From NCBI GenBank assembly GCA_037443545.1, contig JBBIOD010000076.1, positions 1-9,208 of the forward strand: a stretch of DNA of 9,208 nt. Reading direction: 5' to 3'. The notes beneath the pieces were generated by a model, which was not told the DNA's origin, searched no databases, and was given only the letters and a program-made list of their open reading frames with translations. Made by a program: the position numbers and the translations under genes. The DNA is from JASEGV01 sp037443545. GTDB lineage: Bacteria > Bacteroidota > Ignavibacteria > UBA10030 > BY39. Shown in pieces: positions 1-7,278 of the stretch (its first letter is position 1; every line of letters begins with the position of its first letter).

Positions 1-1649
1 TCGCCTAATAATATTTTTGCAGACATTCTTGGTGAACGCTCTGTGAAATCTCTTATTGTAATATGGCTGTTTGCTCTATCGTAGCTCATAGTATTGGGAT
101 GTGTGTTAGCGCCAAACTCGTTTTTATAAATGGGTGCGGAATTACCGCTGAACCAAAAATCGAGAGATGTTCCGTCTTCGCTTCCTGAGCCCGGGCTTAA
201 AAAGCCATACGTCTGACCGATATCCTGCGAGCCGTCGGCTTCTTCTAAATCCACACCTCTGCGATTTGGATTTGCATTTACAGTGTTAGAAGCTAAATTT
301 GAATTTATAACATTTTCATCAACATGCCAGATGAGAATTCCGCCGTCGTAGAATTTGCCTTCTTTAGTAACACCACCCGGCAAACTCCAGTCAAATTCAT
401 CTATGTCTGTTACAACACCAAAAACTGCCCTTTGGTCGAATGCATTATACTTAGTAGTATCGCGCGGAAAATGTTTTTGAATCGTTTGTCCGTTAAATTT
501 CATTGTAATTGTCGAACCATCTTTACGAGCATCGCGGTTTCGGTTTTCAATGAGGAAGTATTCTTTTGCGCTAATCGGAACGCGATAAATTGTGTCGATG
601 TCTGTTATACCGACGGCTGATAGATTTGCTAAAGTTTTACCGGGTTGCGTATCGACAATATGCAACATACCTAGATTGAGCTTCTTGTCGAGAAAATATT
701 TTTCCCAGGCAGAAGGTTCCGGAGGGAACAAGCCGCTCCAGCTAAACATCGATTGCCCGTCCATTAGTCCAAATCTGCCTATACCAGACTTCCCGGTTTT
801 TGTATTGAACAAATCCGGTAATCCAAGATAACTGCCAAAGGTGCCGACAAGTAAACCATTTATGCCGAGTTGTAGTAACGAGGTTCCGCCAACCGATTGC
901 AATTTGCGGTTTTCAGTTTCGGGTAGTACCATACTATTGGTTATATAAAACTGTCCGCCATCTACAGGAACACCCTGGTAACTGCCGCCGAAGATATCCT
1001 TTAAGCCATTTAAACCAAGATAAATTGAGGGTAAATCATAAGGTGTCGGGTCGTAGCCATAAATACTTACGAGGTCGATATCTCGTCCAACTCCAGCATG
1101 AAAAATACAGAAGGAATTAAAATTTGAGAATTGCAGATCGGGATTGAGCGAATCAACAAGTCGCCATGTGTCATTAACAAGCTGACCGATTTCAGCGAAA
1201 GTAACGCTGTTGCGGGGTGGGCTGTAGTATTGCATTTTATTAGGAAGATGAAAAACAGAATCGTGAACTATTCCCTTTACTATCAATTTCCCGTTAGTTA
1301 CTTTTCTCCAATAATTTTCTAAGAATAACAGATGGTCTTCAAAATATTCTTTATTATGTGGTGGTGAATCAATTATTGAATCAGGCGCAGATAAATCAAA
1401 TTTGCCAGTGCCTGTCGTACGTCCGTCGCTATCCTCTACAAAATCAACCATCACTGCAAGTACGTGTAAAGTTTCTGGACCTGCAATATGCTTTACCATT
1501 GATTGGCTGGGCATATCAGTCGCAACTGAAATCTGATGGTCTAATTGCAGTTTAATACTTTCCTGAGCGGATGTTTCTAAACTTGTAAAACTTAACAGCC
1601 CGCTCAAGATAATACCGTATAACATTTTTTTATATTCCATATTATCCAT
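1..1649 (-). CDS. M6 (immune inhibitor A)-like secreted protein with degenerate zinc site, partial
   Basis: This open frame of 549 codons has no stop and leaves the window at the left edge, so the C-terminus is missing. A signal peptide (KK, then a hydrophobic stretch, ending TSA-Q at about residue 28/29) predicts export. M6-family landmarks appear in order: VLAVMVDF (63-70), FHAGVGRD, LGLPDLF (275-281) followed by GIGRFGLMDG, GILIWHVDE (437-445) and VDLEEADG (466-473). In active M6 peptidases HExxH directly precedes the LGLPDL(Y/F) segment. Here residues 269-273 read GTFGS, so both zinc-binding histidines and the catalytic glutamate are gone, and I found no other HExxH in the visible part. 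I infer a pseudoprotease or binding protein on the cell surface. It lies 88 bp downstream of porV in the same orientation and is probably the third gene of that operon. The start is uncertain: ATGs at 1649 and 1640 are in frame and neither has a clear Shine-Dalgarno. The one at 1625 would lose the basic n-region. Confidence 0.82.
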   Translation of the reverse strand, partial: MDNMEYKKMLYGIILSGLLSFTSLETSAQESIKLQLDHQISVATDMPSQSMVKHIAGPETLHVLAVMVDFVEDSDGRTTGTGKFDLSAPDSIIDSPPHNKEYFEDHLLFLENYWRKVTNGKLIVKGIVHDSVFHLPNKMQYYSPPRNSVTFAEIGQLVNDTWRLVDSLNPDLQFSNFNSFCIFHAGVGRDIDLVSIYGYDPTPYDLPSIYLGLNGLKDIFGGSYQGVPVDGGQFYITNSMVLPETENRKLQSVGGTSLLQLGINGLLVGTFGSYLGLPDLFNTKTGKSGIGRFGLMDGQSMFSWSGLFPPEPSAWEKYFLDKKLNLGMLHIVDTQPGKTLANLSAVGITDIDTIYRVPISAKEYFLIENRNRDARKDGSTITMKFNGQTIQKHFPRDTTKYNAFDQRAVFGVVTDIDEFDWSLPGGVTKEGKFYDGGILIWHVDENVINSNLASNTVNANPNRRGVDLEEADGSQDIGQTYGFLSPGSGSEDGTSLDFWFSGNSAPIYKNEFGANTHPNTMSYDRANSHITIRDFTERSPRMSAKILLG

Positions 1650-1657
1650 TTTAATAA

Positions 1658-1685
1658 TTAACCCACGACATTTGCCGTGGGTTAA
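1658..1685 (-). repeat. 12-bp inverted repeat (hairpin) between porV and the M6-like gene
   Basis: The arms 1658-1669 and 1674-1685 flank a 4-nt loop (1670-1673). Read as minus-strand RNA all 12 pairs form, one of them G-U. Read as plus-strand RNA the same position is an A-C mismatch, which favours function in the minus transcript. It lies 53 nt after the porV stop and 8 nt before the first possible start of the next gene. Only a weak U-rich stretch follows, so it could be a leaky terminator, an RNA-processing or stability site, a structure limiting translation of the next gene, or a copy of a dispersed palindrome. The sequence does not decide between these. Confidence 0.7.
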
Positions 1686-1737
1686 AAAATAAATTCTAAA
1701 TGATTTTCTCGTGATTGATAGAACTGCAGTTATAATT

Positions 1738-2877
1738 CTATAACTCGTTGATACCCCAGTTAATCATCAGGGTAAATCTCAAAGTTTCAGACAGCGGGTG
1801 ATTTTCTTCCATAGCCGATAAGTAACTAAAATCGAAGCCGTAGATATCGTATCTGATTCCAGCTCCAAAGGTTAAGAATTTTCTGTTTCCAAAGCTTGGG
1901 TCTTCATAAAAATAACCGAACCGTATAGCCACAAGTTTTGGGGCACCATACCAATATTCTAAACCGGCACCTATTGTTACTTTGCGTAAACCTGACCCAT
2001 CCCCCCATGCTGAAAAAATTGCTTTATGTGAGGGGTCTGGCGGAGGAGGATCTGCAATCCGCCGACCTTCTGAATCGAGTTGTTCGGGATATCGTCGAAC
2101 TAATATGCGTTGGAAATCTATATTCGCTTGAATATTATTGAATTCACTTTTCATCACATCGAACCCCAAACCTAATCGTAAATTTGTGGGAAGCGGGTCT
2201 GCTTGTGCTTCGTCGATATATGTAACTTTAGGTCCCAGATTAGCTAGGTTCAGTCCAATATTCATGCTCGAAAAAAATTCGCCAGTAAATAAGGGTTGCT
2301 TGTACATCGCGGCGATATCGTAGCTTATCGTATTCGCGATACCACTTCCTTTTTCATCTTCGGTTCCGAAGGGGGCTAAAGCACTACGAATAAACCTTAA
2401 GTTAACACCTACGCCAAGATTATCTAAAACTTTTGTGGCATAACCGGCTGTAATCGCAAACTCATAAGCTTTGAATGTTCCAACTGGTTCTGGTCCGCTG
2501 GATAGCGTTTTAACAAATTCACCTAAATTGAGGTATATGATATTTGCTCCGATTGTTCCGCCTATCGATTCAAAATAACCTTTATAACCAAGGTATTCGT
2601 AGAACAAGTCCGACATCGCAAATTGCGGCAGCCAATTAGCGTGGGTAATACTTACTTCTTGACCGGTTTGGAATGCGAGTCCTGCCGGATTCCAGAAGAT
2701 CGCTGAAGCATCGTCAGCAATTCCAGTTCCCGATTCTCCTATACCGCTTGCGCGAGAATTTGGAGCAATCAGCAAGAACGGCACTGCAGATTCGCCCTGT
2801 GAATACGATGTGTTTGGCAGCAAGCCGAATACGACTACAACAACTGCCACTAAATACTTAATTGTTTGTGATTTCAT
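1738..2877 (-). CDS. porV: PorV, type IX secretion outer-membrane shuttle protein
   Basis: The protein has 379 residues. A signal peptide ends near residue 26 (NTSYS, then QGES). The mature N-terminus carries the PorV-family signature: VPFLLIAPNSRASGIGE (32-48), then ADDASAIFWNPAGLAF (54-69), close to the P-FL-I-PDARA-GMG ... WNPA pattern of PorV/LptO. The rest is rich in alternating strands with GxG turns and ends in TLMINWGINEL, as expected for a FadL-like outer-membrane beta-barrel. In the known system PorV receives cargo from the translocon and delivers it to the PorU sortase. A proline-rich segment (277-280, PPPP) probably lies in a surface loop. The start at 2877 is preferred over the in-frame ATG at 2904 because AAGGA sits 6 nt before it and the signal peptide then begins correctly. 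It follows porU by 77 bp with no visible terminator, matching the porU-porV adjacency known in Porphyromonas gingivalis. Confidence 0.9.
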   Translation of the reverse strand: MKSQTIKYLVAVVVVVFGLLPNTSYSQGESAVPFLLIAPNSRASGIGESGTGIADDASAIFWNPAGLAFQTGQEVSITHANWLPQFAMSDLFYEYLGYKGYFESIGGTIGANIIYLNLGEFVKTLSSGPEPVGTFKAYEFAITAGYATKVLDNLGVGVNLRFIRSALAPFGTEDEKGSGIANTISYDIAAMYKQPLFTGEFFSSMNIGLNLANLGPKVTYIDEAQADPLPTNLRLGLGFDVMKSEFNNIQANIDFQRILVRRYPEQLDSEGRRIADPPPPDPSHKAIFSAWGDGSGLRKVTIGAGLEYWYGAPKLVAIRFGYFYEDPSFGNRKFLTFGAGIRYDIYGFDFSYLSAMEENHPLSETLRFTLMINWGINEL

Positions 2878-2883
2878 GATGTT

Positions 2884-2888
2884 TCCTT
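2884..2888 (-). promoter_or_regulatory. Shine-Dalgarno of porV
   Basis: The minus strand reads AAGGA inside AAAAGGAAAC, 6 nt before the ATG at 2877. This decides the start in favour of 2877 over the in-frame ATG 27 bp upstream. Confidence 0.6.
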
Positions 2889-2954
2889 TTTTAATGTAAC
2901 ACATATTTAGTAATTAAATTTAAAATCTTTATTTGTGAATAGCAATTTTTCTTT

Positions 2955-5900
2955 TTATTTCAGAATGCTCAGTTTTCCTATCGACTCAGTTGTAAAACGT
3001 CTGTCCTGTGTTTTTACGATTACTTTATATAAATAAATTCCGTTAGCCAACCTGTCGCCGTCGCGATCTCTACCATCCCATTCGATCCGAATAAAATTAT
3101 CAGTGATACTGGATCGTTCAATAGATTCTAGCAAACGGCCGGCAATCGAATAAATTTTTACCTCAACATCAACAGGAACGATTTGATTTTGATGAAATGT
3201 GAATACCGTATTTTCCGAAAATGGATTTGGGTAGTTAAACAAATCTGTAATCGTTAAACCTTGTCCAACCAGAACATCGAAAATTGTTTCAGCCGAAGAT
3301 GCGTTGTTAAAAATATCCCAAGCCCGAATTTTTATTTTGTGCGAACCGGCGTCAAGCTTTCCGAATTTATACTCCACCACACCTTCCTGATAAGTATCGA
3401 GGTTGCTTCTGTAAAACGGAGTTAAATCGGTACTTTCGGATTGATCGTTTAGCCATGCTTCGATTCGATGTCCGATTCCTGAACCCGAAGCGTTAATTCC
3501 CGATTCATCCTTCAAGTCAACAATCAACAGAGGCGATTCAGAAACAATGTCGCCCGGTCGGAACGATTTTGAATCAAAAAATATATCTACTTTAGGCCCT
3601 TCATTATCGGAAACTGCCGTAGTGTCGGTTCCGATAATTCTAAAGCTTTCAGTATAACCCATCCCGTCGGTTTCGTTATCCGAGAAGTAGAGTGTGATCC
3701 TTCCATTGAGCGTATCGTACGAAATATCTTTTGGAATTATAAATTCAGTTTTAAATAAACCATTCGATATCGAACTTTCACCACGGAAAATAACAGACCC
3801 CGAAGCCGTGTAACTAAAATTAGCCCATTCAGTAATGATGATTTTCTTATTCGCATCGTAGACCACGACTTGTGCTTTACCTGAAAAATTAGACGGCAAG
3901 TTAGTGCCTGTTTCACGAATAGTTCCTTTTAGAGTAATTTTTTGGAGAGCGTTTAAATCGATGCGTTGATTGGCAAATTGGCTGTTTATGGAATCGATGC
4001 TGCCTTGTATTTTTGGTAAAGCGAGACGAACAGAGGGGTCGCCTAACATGAAAAACTTCTCGTGGTTATTATCGATGTGAAGTATTTGTTTGGCTCTGAA
4101 AATTCCGTCGCCGAGCCGGGAGGGAATAATATTGCCGTAGCTATCGAGTTTAAAAGTTTGTTCAAACAGTTTGATATTTAATTCCCTGTTCGGATAAGCA
4201 TATACAGCCCGAGTGGCTGCGAGAACAGCGATGGCGCCTGAGTTTGGTTTGTTCACTAAAATTTCGCCGCCGCTTTGGTCGCCGATACCATCGAATTCCG
4301 AAAAATTACAAGTGGCAGCAACTAAATAAAAATATCGTCCTTTATTATTTAAAAGTTGAAAATCAGTTTCTCTAACAAATACTTGTTCGTGAGTCCACAA
4401 ACGAGGATTACCGTGTCCCGAGAAGTTTACGATCAGCGATCCTGTGTTCATTTGAGAAACAATTGCCTGATTAGCGGCTGGTTTTCTTCGCCCTATTGAT
4501 GTAAAAACTGTAGGATACTCGACGATATAAATTTTCCTTTTCTCAATTGAGTTCGGAGTTACCGCGGCTACAACTTCGGCGTGAGTTGTGTGCAAAGAGC
4601 CATCATTCTCAGCCTGCGCGGCAGGTCCATCGTCAGCAACATAAGTAATGCGCATCTTCCATGGATCTAGTGCCGGGCTATTTTCGTATTCGATAATTTT
4701 ATCTATTACAACACTAGCTTCCGAAGCTGAACGGACAGCTAATCTACCAATCGCAAAAGCGATGCGCTGCCTGTTATCAAAAATTGCAAAGCGGTCTTCG
4801 GTTGCAAACGAATTAATATCGGTAAACGATTCCGGAGTTTCCCACGGCGGTATCCAATTAGTTCCGCTTGTAGTTATCCGTTTATAGTCGAAATCACCAT
4901 CGCCAAATAAAAGAACATACTTCAAAGAATTTCCGGGAATAGAATTGTAGGCATACTTCAAGAAATTTCTGATCGCCATCGGCGATGAAAGTCCGCCGCC
5001 GAATTCGTTGTACAATTCTTCTACATCCACCACTAATGTTTGTAGCCGGTCGGCGCCTGGTTTTTCTCTCTGATTTTTTAATCTGTTTGCCGCGCTTTTA
5101 AAATCGTTATGTGTAATTATTATGAACTGGATTGTATCGCCAGATGTAACTGCGCCGTGAATGTTTTGATTGTTCATCCGGACGAAATTACCGGGAGTTT
5201 TGTAACCTTTTTGTCCGATCGCAAATATTTCTTTCGGAGTTCCCAACAATGTTTGGATTTGAAACGAAACAGTGTTTGAGGAAATCGAAGGCGATGTTAT
5301 AATTTTTGCATTTGCATAATCCGAGACATCAAAAATTTTAATATCATTTGAGCTAAAACCACTGATTGCATATTTAACTACGGCGTTTGTATCGTGTGTA
5401 TGGAAATTAAATATATCGTGTTGGGGCTTTAAATTCATTTGATAAAATATTTCAAACCAATCTAAATAACCGTTGCCGGTTGGATTATCGCTTGTAAATT
5501 TTAACCTTAACTCGCTACGCATTTCGCTGAAATTGGGCATCAGCACTCGGTTTAATGTAGAGAACTTAACTTGTGGTGTACCGTAACTGCCGATGTACGT
5601 TCCCTCGATTGATACAGTGCCTAAATTTTGTTGCCGTTCGGATGCTGTGAAGTACGACCAACTAATTTGAGTTCGGGCAGCCAAGCGAATTTTGTATGAA
5701 ACCGGACTCTGTGTGTCTAATCCGGGCAGAGGAACCACATAGGTAATCGAATCATTGACACTAAACTGCTGTCCCAACCATTCCATACCTGAATTTAAAA
5801 TGTTTACCTTTTCATCTTCGCGAAATGTTTTGCCGAGTACAGTCGAGGGTTGAAAAAAGTTTGTCGCATTAAGCGATTCTGTTTCTAACATTTTTTTGCT

Positions 5901-6983
5901 TGCCGCTCCATCGAATGTGAGCCAATAAACATTTCCCGACGCAAAACGATTGATGTAGTGTGAAAAAATTTTCGTCGGTGCATGATATTTCCAGCCTGTA
6001 GTTCCTTTGCCATAAAACAACACGTAATCGTCAGCATCTAATTTGTTTTGTGTGCCGGCATCGTTTACAAATACGGCATTCTCGAGTAAATCGTCGGGAG
6101 TGAAAACGAGTGGATTGAATGCCGGTTCGAAGCCACCGTTGTTGTAAATTTTTATTGTGTTCGGATTTGTGTTTGCAGGGACGCCAATTGATATAAGCTG
6201 CGAACCGGTCACTTTGTAAATTCCATCCTCATTAATCGGAAATCGAAACCATGTGCCGTTAGCCAATACGCTGTTAGTTTGTAACTGCTTTTTGGCAAAT
6301 GCCGGAGCGAGATACCAATGCTTACCCGTTTCGTAGTTGATTCCAACCCCCTTTAGCAACTCATCTTCTGGCTGAGAAATTCCCGCCAACTCGGTTGAGC
6401 CGAAAATTACTTTTATTTTTAGGCGTGTGTATTTTCGTAATTGTTTTGCAGATGGATTATATTGAAGCGGGTAGATGTGTATGTTTCCTAAAGCCGCGCC
6501 GCGAGTTGTACCGATGTCAGTCAACTTCACAATTTCGGAAGGAAAAAAATCTGTAGCAGAGTAGGCTGATAAATCTTTTATAAGTTTTGAAAAATAATTC
6601 CCTTGTTCATCTTTGTAAACATTCGGCACGGGCACCAGAAGGATGTCGGACATAGTTTCGTAATCTGTTTCCAATATTTCAACATCGTGATTGGAAAGTC
6701 CCGGCAGGCGTAGCGAGATATTTTTGAATTTAAGCAGCGGTTCGCCAGGAGTTGCACTTGAGAGTGTCGCTTCGCCTTCGAAAGTAATACTTATGAAATT
6801 TTCCGTCTCTCCTGCTACGATTGAAATTGGAAGATAATTGGGTTTGAATTCAAACGTAAGCTCTCTTTCATCAGACTGGATTATACGGATATTGCTTTCT
6901 TGCGCAGAAATCGAAAAAGCAAACAAGTGAAATGCAGCAATCGCAATTCCTATTAGAAATTTTATTTTATATTTTCTTTTCAT
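2955..6983 (-). CDS. porU: PorU, type IX secretion system C25-family sortase
   Basis: The 1342-residue protein begins with a clear signal peptide (basic MKRKYKIK, hydrophobic core, ISA-Q near residue 27/28). A long beta-rich N-terminal half (about 30-610) fits the prodomain and accessory regions of PorU. The gingipain-like C25 peptidase domain spans about 615-990: FIIITHNDF (620-628), LLFGDGDFDY (691-700), FAIGRLAVR (743-751), FSGHG (854-858) with catalytic His857, VAATCNF (888-894) with catalytic Cys892, and FFMLGDPSVRL near 977-987. Beta-sandwich regions follow. The C-terminus (about 1246-1342, FNYPNPFSENTVFTF ... DGDRLANGIYLYKVIV) is a FlgD-like fold resembling type A T9SS sorting domains, which PorU is known to carry. 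Family role: at the outer membrane it cleaves the sorting domain from T9SS cargo and links cargo to a lipid anchor. It appears intact and has normal length for the family. It heads an operon with porV. No Shine-Dalgarno precedes its ATG, which overlaps the stop of a short leader ORF. Confidence 0.92.
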   Translation of the reverse strand: MKRKYKIKFLIGIAIAAFHLFAFSISAQESNIRIIQSDERELTFEFKPNYLPISIVAGETENFISITFEGEATLSSATPGEPLLKFKNISLRLPGLSNHDVEILETDYETMSDILLVPVPNVYKDEQGNYFSKLIKDLSAYSATDFFPSEIVKLTDIGTTRGAALGNIHIYPLQYNPSAKQLRKYTRLKIKVIFGSTELAGISQPEDELLKGVGINYETGKHWYLAPAFAKKQLQTNSVLANGTWFRFPINEDGIYKVTGSQLISIGVPANTNPNTIKIYNNGGFEPAFNPLVFTPDDLLENAVFVNDAGTQNKLDADDYVLFYGKGTTGWKYHAPTKIFSHYINRFASGNVYWLTFDGAASKKMLETESLNATNFFQPSTVLGKTFREDEKVNILNSGMEWLGQQFSVNDSITYVVPLPGLDTQSPVSYKIRLAARTQISWSYFTASERQQNLGTVSIEGTYIGSYGTPQVKFSTLNRVLMPNFSEMRSELRLKFTSDNPTGNGYLDWFEIFYQMNLKPQHDIFNFHTHDTNAVVKYAISGFSSNDIKIFDVSDYANAKIITSPSISSNTVSFQIQTLLGTPKEIFAIGQKGYKTPGNFVRMNNQNIHGAVTSGDTIQFIIITHNDFKSAANRLKNQREKPGADRLQTLVVDVEELYNEFGGGLSSPMAIRNFLKYAYNSIPGNSLKYVLLFGDGDFDYKRITTSGTNWIPPWETPESFTDINSFATEDRFAIFDNRQRIAFAIGRLAVRSASEASVVIDKIIEYENSPALDPWKMRITYVADDGPAAQAENDGSLHTTHAEVVAAVTPNSIEKRKIYIVEYPTVFTSIGRRKPAANQAIVSQMNTGSLIVNFSGHGNPRLWTHEQVFVRETDFQLLNNKGRYFYLVAATCNFSEFDGIGDQSGGEILVNKPNSGAIAVLAATRAVYAYPNRELNIKLFEQTFKLDSYGNIIPSRLGDGIFRAKQILHIDNNHEKFFMLGDPSVRLALPKIQGSIDSINSQFANQRIDLNALQKITLKGTIRETGTNLPSNFSGKAQVVVYDANKKIIITEWANFSYTASGSVIFRGESSISNGLFKTEFIIPKDISYDTLNGRITLYFSDNETDGMGYTESFRIIGTDTTAVSDNEGPKVDIFFDSKSFRPGDIVSESPLLIVDLKDESGINASGSGIGHRIEAWLNDQSESTDLTPFYRSNLDTYQEGVVEYKFGKLDAGSHKIKIRAWDIFNNASSAETIFDVLVGQGLTITDLFNYPNPFSENTVFTFHQNQIVPVDVEVKIYSIAGRLLESIERSSITDNFIRIEWDGRDRDGDRLANGIYLYKVIVKTQDRRFTTESIGKLSILK

Positions 6984-7039
6984 AAAACTAAAAAACCGAA
7001 TGTAGTACCTTCAACATTCGGCTTGATACGATTAATCAT
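6980..7039 (-). CDS. possible 19-codon leader peptide overlapping the porU start
   Basis: An ATG at 7039 opens 19 codons (MINRIKPNVEG..., ending FLVL) and stops at TGA, whose first two bases are the last two of the porU ATG (ATGA). The frame passes through the whole intrinsic terminator hairpin. Its start codon lies at the base of the large upstream inverted repeat. porU itself lacks a Shine-Dalgarno, so translation could reach it by coupling. Against it: the leader has only a weak AGAG-like site upstream, and a 20-codon frame can arise by chance. The peptide resembles nothing I recognise. Confidence 0.3.
   Translation of the reverse strand: MINRIKPNVEGTTFGFLVL
6990..7021 (-). terminator. 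intrinsic terminator or attenuator in the porU leader
   Basis: In the minus-strand transcript CCGAATGT (7021-7014) pairs perfectly with ACATTCGG (7003-6996) over a 10-nt loop, and six U residues follow (6995-6990). This is a standard intrinsic terminator shape in the minus direction only. It lies 258 bp after the helicase stop but ends 6 bp before the porU start codon, so any porU transcript from the upstream promoter must read through it. Confidence 0.7.
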
Positions 7040-7137
7040 ATCGTTGCTCTGTTAAAGGTTATTGTTTTTTTAAAATATATAGAATATGTCGTCTATACGT
7101 ACACTATAATTTTAAACCTTTAACAATATTACGATAT
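7038..7137 (-). repeat. 100-nt imperfect inverted repeat, candidate structured leader RNA
   Basis: The outer arms 7038-7060 and 7115-7137 match at 18 of 23 positions: ATATCGT, six mostly unpaired bases, then GTTAAAGGTT, against the complement. An inner AT-rich stem (about 7071-7082 with 7104-7114, one bulge) and a small TATAGA/TCTATA stem (from 7079) are possible within. The element lies between the predicted porU promoter and the terminator. It could be a leader RNA, a double operator for a dimeric protein, or a small mobile palindrome. It matches no riboswitch class that I recognise. Confidence 0.55.
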
Positions 7138-7171
7138 ATAAGTCCTTTTTATTTCACAAAATTTCTAAATC

Positions 7172-7200
7172 AATATAGAAAAAGATTTAAGAATAGTCAA
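7172..7200 (-). promoter_or_regulatory. sigma70-like promoter for the porU operon
   Basis: On the minus strand TTGACT (7200-7195) is separated by exactly 17 bp from TATATT (7177-7172), each one base off the classical consensus. Predicted transcription start is near 7165, giving a leader of about 180 nt that contains the inverted repeat and the terminator. Caution: Bacteroidota housekeeping promoters often differ from this consensus, and AT-rich DNA produces chance matches. Confidence 0.5.
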
Positions 7201-7230
7201 GTAAATAGTTATATTCCTAATTTTTTCCTT

Positions 7231-7258
7231 AAAAATGTTCGATTTGATACGAATTTTT
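7231..7258 (-). terminator. weak AT-rich hairpin after the helicase gene
   Basis: In the minus transcript AAAAATTCGA-type arms (7258-7250 with 7241-7231) can pair with a 2-nt bulge over an 8-nt loop, ending in UUUUU. It lies about 20-48 nt after the helicase stop and before the porU promoter, the right place for a helicase terminator. Pairing is mostly A-U and therefore weak. Confidence 0.28.
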
Positions 7259-7278
7259 ACAATTTCAATTAAAGCGAT

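Noticed and set aside
324..1555. Several plus-strand open frames of 60-100 codons
   Set aside because: They lie opposite the M6-like gene, have no recognisable domains and use unlikely compositions; they are shadows of the minus-strand coding frame.
2878..2904. Upstream start of PorV at 2904
   Set aside because: It would place nine residues before the signal peptide and translate through the AAGGA site.
7022..7278. CRISPR or tandem repeat array in the AT-rich gap
   Set aside because: Only one inverted repeat and one imperfect direct repeat pair are present; there is no regular repeat-spacer pattern.
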